The notes under the pieces were generated by a model, which was given only the letters and a program-made list of their open reading frames with translations, searched no databases and was not told where the DNA came from. DNA of 16,508 nucleotides from Nitrososphaerota archaeon (GTDB taxonomy: Archaea; Thermoproteota; Nitrososphaeria; Nitrososphaerales; Nitrosopumilaceae): positions 1-16,508 of the forward strand of contig JADFLN010000025.1 in assembly GCA_022564385.1 (NCBI GenBank). Reading direction: 5' to 3'. The translations under genes and the position numbers were made by a program. Shown one piece after another: positions 13,468 through 16,508 of this stretch (the stretch's first letter is position 1; the number at the start of each line of letters is the position of its first letter).

Positions 13468-14919
13468 TCAAGAAATGCTCATTATTCCTTCTTTGATTAA
13501 GAATTGAATTCCTTGTACAAAGGAGTTATCATCAATGGAGCCGTCTGCCCACCAACCTGCGTTGTTCTTAATCCAAGATGGGATTTCATTTGTGTCACTA
13601 CCAGAACCTTGTGAAGTAAAAGGAATTTGCATTATTCTTTCTTTGATTAAGAATTGAATTCCTTGTACAAAGGAGTTATCATCAATGGAGCCGTCTGCCC
13701 ACCAACCTGCGTTGTTCTTAATCCAAGATGGGATTTTAGGTGATGAAATGAGTGGATTCTTATCGATTTCAATTTCAATAGTAGCATATCCACCTTTTTT
13801 TGGATCAGGTACTTGATATTCTGGTCCTGTACCATGAACAAATATGACATAGCGTACAAGTCCTGCTTTTTCTTCTATTGGAAGAAGAATATGAACCTGG
13901 CCGAATCCATTAAACAAGTCATCTTTCCCAAGGTCTTCCGCATATGAGCGTAGTCTGGTGCCATTCTCATCCACAACCCAAATATCATAATGAAGTTGAT
14001 CAATAAATTCAACATCGTTGTATTGACTCTTGAAATTTATTTTCCAGTCAATATCACAGCCCTCCATAGGAAATTCTGGAGAATAATTATACTGAATCAT
14101 CATGGTGTTTGTGTTTGTAGAAACACGACCACTAACATATTCATGAAATATTGTAGGGCATCCCAATAACTTTTGTTTTGGAATTGTTTCTACAACATCT
14201 TCGAAAGGATCATCCATCACATTTTCTTTATAATCTAACAAAAGGTATTGATGCATTATTGGAGCAATGCCGGTGGTAACCCATGCATAAGTTAATGCTT
14301 TGACTGGGTAAGGAAACTCATCCACTATCCAGATTTTATTAAAATTACCACTATACCAACCAACAACAACGGTATCAACAGTTCCTGCAGGAGTAGTTAT
14401 TGTTTCTACACCTACAGTAGTTAATTGAGCACCACCAATTGCACCTATCTTTCCCCATGCGACAGCTCTGAAATCTTGTGGTCCATGAATTCTATCACCT
14501 TCATTTCCTGTAGCAAAAGCACCTAACCAAGCCAAGGAAGACTTGAATGCTATAGCATAATGAAAAAGATCATCATCAAATGTTATAGGCTCAGGGGAAA
14601 TTTTACCAAGGCCCATTGAACCTTTGATGATCTTCTTGCCATCAATGATTACAACTCGTGTATCCCACAATGTTTCAGTTTCATATGGTATGGTTCCCTT
14701 GATCCACAGTTTCAATTTAATCGGTGAACAGTCATTAAGATCTAATTCACACAAAGAATACTCAAAATAATCTCCTGCTTTGAGACCCTCACCCAAATAC
14801 CATGAGCCATCAACATCAACACCGCCTGTTGTAGCTACACCCTGACCATAAGAAAAATTTGCAAACCCAAAACTAGAGATAATAGTCAAGAATAGAAATA
14901 CGATAATAAATCGATTCAC
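13468..14919 (-). CDS. Secreted protein with two C-terminal WIKNNAGWWA repeats
   Basis: This 483-residue exported protein begins with a signal peptide (NRFIIVFLFLTIISSFGFANFSYGQ). A large extracytoplasmic region of about 370 residues, beta-rich with few cysteines, follows and I do not recognise it. The C-terminus has two nearly identical units of about 35 residues (IPSWIKNNAGWWADGSIDDN... to ...LIKExIM) separated by a Ser/Gly-rich linker (TSQGSGSDTNE). I recall this Trp-rich unit at the ends of many thaumarchaeal secreted proteins, where a surface-attachment or binding role is plausible but unproven. The start is GTG at 14919, and no in-frame ATG precedes the signal peptide. TTTAAC (14943-14948) lies 26 bases upstream, which supports the GTG. 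Confidence 0.85.
   Translation of the reverse strand: MNRFIIVFLFLTIISSFGFANFSYGQGVATTGGVDVDGSWYLGEGLKAGDYFEYSLCELDLNDCSPIKLKLWIKGTIPYETETLWDTRVVIIDGKKIIKGSMGLGKISPEPITFDDDLFHYAIAFKSSLAWLGAFATGNEGDRIHGPQDFRAVAWGKIGAIGGAQLTTVGVETITTPAGTVDTVVVGWYSGNFNKIWIVDEFPYPVKALTYAWVTTGIAPIMHQYLLLDYKENVMDDPFEDVVETIPKQKLLGCPTIFHEYVSGRVSTNTNTMMIQYNYSPEFPMEGCDIDWKINFKSQYNDVEFIDQLHYDIWVVDENGTRLRSYAEDLGKDDLFNGFGQVHILLPIEEKAGLVRYVIFVHGTGPEYQVPDPKKGGYATIEIEIDKNPLISSPKIPSWIKNNAGWWADGSIDDNSFVQGIQFLIKERIMQIPFTSQGSGSDTNEIPSWIKNNAGWWADGSIDDNSFVQGIQFLIKEGIMSIS
13480..13586. repeat. Direct repeat, copy A (107 bp)
   Basis: This stretch matches 13630-13736 over 107 bases with a single difference (13488 C versus 13638 T). 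The copies are 150 bases apart, exactly 50 codons, so the reading frame is kept. The only coding change inside is Gly (copy A) versus Arg (copy B) in the sequence KE-G/R-IM. Near-identity including third codon positions indicates a recent duplication or gene conversion. Confidence 0.95.
13630..13736. repeat. Direct repeat, copy B (107 bp)
   Basis: This is the second copy of the in-frame tandem unit in the secreted protein gene, encoding the N-proximal WIKNNAGWWA repeat. The sequence between the copies (13587-13629) is unrelated linker, so the duplicated unit plus linker is 150 bases. Confidence 0.95.
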
Positions 14920-14942
14920 AACAATAATGATGAAATATCCTA

Positions 14943-14948
14943 GTTAAA
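14943..14948 (-). promoter_or_regulatory. TATA-like element supporting the GTG start at 14919
   Basis: TTTAAC on the minus strand is centred 26-27 bases before the GTG codon of the repeat protein, the spacing seen for the other leaderless genes in this window. The rest of the 118-base gap up to 15037 shows no further gene. Confidence 0.4.
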
Positions 14949-15037
14949 CGTTATTCAGATTTGAAAAATAAGAAAAATTGATAGCAATATGTAATTCAAA
15001 TAAGCAAATATAGAGGAAAATTTATTGGAATTCAGAA

Positions 15038-15205
15038 ATGTGTAAATGTCAAAAAGTTAACTTGTATGAAGTAGAGTATAAAATGGATGGAATGACGGTA
15101 GTTCCAACACACAAGAACTGTGGTTTTGCATTAGATGGAAAACAAGCAGACAAGTTTCAAAAAGAATTGGTAAAATCTTGGGGCTTTGAGGAAGAAGAAG
15201 ATTAA
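15038..15205 (+). CDS. 55-residue small protein with N-terminal CxC motif
   Basis: This short frame starts MCKCQKVNLYEVEYKMDG and encodes 55 residues. C2 and C4 form a CxC pair directly after the initiator Met, and a third Cys (C28) follows a His-Lys-Asn stretch (THKNCGF), so three Cys and one His could bind a metal ion. The C-terminus is helical (KQADKFQKELVKSWGF) and ends in an acidic tail (EEEED). AAATATA (about 15005-15011) lies 30 bases upstream of the ATG, giving a very short leader. It converges with the metallothionein-like gene, with 27 bases between the stops. I do not recognise a family. A small metal-binding protein is a reasonable guess, not a demonstrated function. Confidence 0.65.
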   Translation: MCKCQKVNLYEVEYKMDGMTVVPTHKNCGFALDGKQADKFQKELVKSWGFEEEED

Positions 15206-15207
15206 AT

Positions 15208-15223
15208 TAAAAAATAAAAAATA
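15208..15223 (-). terminator. Bidirectional AT-rich terminator between two convergent small genes
   Basis: The minus strand carries two T-runs of five to six bases directly after the metallothionein-like stop, the kind of oligo-T sequence that terminates archaeal transcription. No stem is apparent. For the plus-strand gene the same tract is A-rich and would not act this way. Confidence 0.5.
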
Positions 15224-15232
15224 AGTTTGTAA

Positions 15233-15388
15233 TTAACCGGCTTTTGCTAGTTGCCCAACAGCTTCTTTACAAACGTCGGTTGTACATTGGCAATCTGCAC
15301 TGCATATACAAGCGCCTTGCATTGCACAATCACATGAGTAATCAGGATCGCCACTATCGGCTTCGCAACCACATGCTTGATCTACCAT
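15233..15388 (-). CDS. 51-residue metallothionein-like Cys-rich protein
   Basis: This short frame starts MVDQACGCEADSGD and encodes 51 residues, nine of them cysteine (C6, C8, C19, C21, C27, C29, C33, C35, C40). Four CxC pairs plus one Cys give the pattern CxCx10CxCx5CxCx3CxCx4C, with no His or Trp and one Tyr. That composition is typical of metallothioneins, which bind Cu(I), Zn(II) or Cd(II) in thiolate clusters. It does not align with cyanobacterial SmtA, so it would be a separate type. The C-terminus (TDVCKEAVGQLAKAG) is a short helix. TTTAAA (15412-15417) lies 26-27 bases upstream of the ATG, predicting a leaderless mRNA. Copper handling would be useful to an ammonia oxidiser with its many copper enzymes, but metal specificity is inference. 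Confidence 0.75.
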   Translation of the reverse strand: MVDQACGCEADSGDPDYSCDCAMQGACICSADCQCTTDVCKEAVGQLAKAG

Positions 15389-15411
15389 GACAAACCAGTA
15401 ATCCTACTTGT

Positions 15412-15417
15412 TTTAAA
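15412..15417 (-). promoter_or_regulatory. TATA element of the metallothionein-like gene
   Basis: TTTAAA is centred 26-27 bases before the ATG at 15388. It is the only AT element in the 52-base gap, and it supports the small frame as an expressed gene. Confidence 0.5.
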
Positions 15418-15440
15418 TGTTAGTACAAAAGACTGGAAAA

Positions 15441-16325
15441 TTACGCCTTCGAAACGATTTCAAGTATATCATTACAGGATTTCTGCACAAGTTCTGCTTG
15501 CTGCAATAATAGATTAGAATCAGACTCGATATCAAAGGCAATCTTCAAAATATGGATAAGATCTTGCTCTCTGTTCAAAGTATCCTTGATTTTCACAAAA
15601 TTCATTTTGTTGATATAACCAAAATAAAAGTAACAGTCAGAGAGCATTGAGTTTTTTAAAAAGAAATCATGTTTTTGTTGAATAATTAGAGAATGGTTAT
15701 TTTTTTCTACCAAATCAGAAAACCCAATAGTTGATTTTAGCATACGTTCAAGCAAAGTTGGAGTGGACCTCTCAATTCCAACTGTTTGAGTTACAACTGA
15801 GATATGTTTATTGATAGTGCTCTTTTTTAATTTTCGAAGTAGGTCTAGCATATGAGAAGGACTTGATCTTTGTTGGTTTAGAGAAGATATGGCATCAGCT
15901 AAATAGTAAGAAGCACATTTTTGCCAGCATGGAGCAAATATATCAGACATTTGAATTGCTTCTTTAGTTTTTTGACAACAAAACATCGATTCAATCAAAC
16001 AATTTTTTGCAAAATCAGTGAAGAGTAAAGAACGTTTTTCTTTGATTTTTGACAATAGCATTCTCAAATCCCATGATTCATCATGAATAATTTGCAGTTT
16101 GTCGTATTGGAGAAGTTTTTTTGATAGAGTTTCAGATAAAGATGCGTGGTGAATGATTACAAATTCATCTCCAGATTTGATAATTTTTTCTGATTCTAAT
16201 TTTCCATCAAAAACAACAATATCATACACACATGAATCAAAATGAAAATCAAAAATTCTACAACCACCCAACCCAATTGGAAAATCTGATAATCTATTTT
16301 CTACTACAAATTTGTCGATATCCAT
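15441..16325 (-). CDS. Hypothetical protein, 294 residues, Cys-rich helical centre
   Basis: I do not recognise this family. The first ~85 residues are alpha/beta (DFPIGLGGCRIFDFHFDSCVYDIVVFDGK, then DEFVIIHHASLSE, KLQIIHDESWDLRMLLSKI). The remainder is mainly helical (FTDFAKNCLIESMFCCQKTKEAIQMSDIFAPCWQKCASYYLADAISSLNQQR, ... LLRKLKKSTINKHISVVTQTVGIERSTPTLLERML) and ends in a helix rich in Gln and Leu. The nine cysteines are spread without CxxC pairs. There is no signal peptide or clear membrane span. The opening G-G-x-R-I-F...YDIVVFD faintly recalls a nucleotidyltransferase core with a helical tail, but the second Asp motif is not convincing. TATAAA (16349-16354) is 26-27 bases upstream of the ATG. 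Confidence 0.78.
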   Translation of the reverse strand: MDIDKFVVENRLSDFPIGLGGCRIFDFHFDSCVYDIVVFDGKLESEKIIKSGDEFVIIHHASLSETLSKKLLQYDKLQIIHDESWDLRMLLSKIKEKRSLLFTDFAKNCLIESMFCCQKTKEAIQMSDIFAPCWQKCASYYLADAISSLNQQRSSPSHMLDLLRKLKKSTINKHISVVTQTVGIERSTPTLLERMLKSTIGFSDLVEKNNHSLIIQQKHDFFLKNSMLSDCYFYFGYINKMNFVKIKDTLNREQDLIHILKIAFDIESDSNLLLQQAELVQKSCNDILEIVSKA

Positions 16326-16348
16326 GTAATTGGTATCTTTGATTTTTC

Positions 16349-16354
16349 TATAAA
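16349..16354 (-). promoter_or_regulatory. TATA element of the 294-residue hypothetical gene
   Basis: TATAAA on the plus strand reads TTTATA on the minus strand, centred 26-27 bases from the ATG at 16325, which confirms that start and implies a leaderless transcript. Confidence 0.5.
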
Positions 16355-16397
16355 GGAATCAACTTAGAAAGTTTTACAAACTCATTCAAGCATTTCC

Positions 16398-16403
16398 TTT
16401 AAA
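16398..16403 (+). promoter_or_regulatory. Box A (TATA) of the tRNA-Glu gene
   Basis: TTTAAA is centred about 30 bases before the first base of the tRNA, the usual distance for an archaeal tRNA promoter with a few-base 5' leader. Confidence 0.5.
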
Positions 16404-16429
16404 TTGAGATTGAGATTGTTTTTTATCAG

Positions 16430-16504
16430 GCTCCTATAGTGTAGTCCGGTTAAGCATTTTGGCTTCTCAAGCCAAAGACTCGGGTTCAAATCCCGATGGG
16501 AGCA
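16430..16504 (+). tRNA. tRNA-Glu (anticodon CTC)
   Basis: The 75 bases fold fully. The acceptor arm is GCTCCTA/TGGGAGC, with one T-G pair. The D arm is GTGT/GCAT with a loop AGTCCGGTTAA. The anticodon stem is TTGGC/GCCAA with loop TTCTCAA, placing anticodon CTC at 16466-16468, which reads GAG (Glu). The variable loop is AGAC. The T arm is TCGGG/CCCGA with loop TTCAAAT. The discriminator base is A and no CCA follows (TTAC). There is no intron at the usual position after the anticodon. The sequence closely resembles archaeal tRNA-Glu. Confidence 0.96.
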
Positions 16505-16508
16505 TTAC

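Noticed and set aside
15441..16325. Calling the 294-residue protein a nucleotidyltransferase
   Set aside because: The GGxRIF...YDIVVFD stretch only faintly resembles the GS...DxD core, and the supporting Asp residues are not evident.
1..16504. Functional link between hemL and tRNA-Glu at the two ends of the window
   Set aside because: Both touch the C5 tetrapyrrole pathway, but they are 16 kb apart with many unrelated genes between; most likely coincidence.

Overview
The window looks like a chromosome segment of a marine ammonia-oxidising archaeon of the Nitrosopumilus type (Nitrososphaerota, formerly Thaumarchaeota). The support is strong AT richness, densely packed short transcription units, TATA elements about 25 bp upstream of start codons (leaderless transcripts), a tRNA without an encoded CCA end, an F420-type nitroreductase, and a secreted protein carrying the C-terminal WIKNNAGWWA repeat that I recall from thaumarchaeal exported proteins. 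The organism assignment is inference from gene content; no marker gene such as amoA or 16S is present.

Layout. 1-436: start of hemL (minus, cut by the window edge). 462-1899: an arsenic cassette, with arsC and an aquaporin on the minus strand and a divergent arsR on the plus strand. 1896-3280: a sodium/bicarbonate symporter of the SbtA family followed by a P-II-like SbtB partner. 3335-4963: a PhoU-like DUF47 protein followed by a PiT phosphate transporter. 5033-6613: a secreted NHL beta-propeller protein ending in RTX calcium-binding repeats. 6682-8462: a two-gene DrrAB-type ABC exporter. 8554-8652: a 32-residue zinc-ribbon miniprotein. 8692-9566: a PRC-barrel protein divergent from a deazaflavin (F420)-dependent nitroreductase homologue. 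9635-11845: a large membrane-anchored beta-propeller protein. 11847-13416: two unrecognised divergent genes and a TPR protein. 13468-14919: a secreted protein with a recent internal duplication. 15038-15388: two convergent tiny Cys-containing genes, one of them metallothionein-like. 15441-16325: an unrecognised 294-residue protein. 16430-16504: tRNA-Glu(CTC). No intergenic stretch exceeds about 120 bases, and I see no mobile element, CRISPR array or replication origin.

How it works together. Several units handle inorganic ions at the membrane. Arsenate reduction feeds a probable arsenite channel under ArsR control. SbtA/SbtB would supply bicarbonate for autotrophic carbon fixation. DUF47/PiT takes up phosphate, which also admits arsenate, so having the arsenic cassette nearby makes sense. 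Two large extracytoplasmic propeller proteins and the repeat protein belong to the cell surface or secretome. The most novel material is in the small Cys-rich genes, the compact arsenic regulatory region and the duplicated surface repeat.
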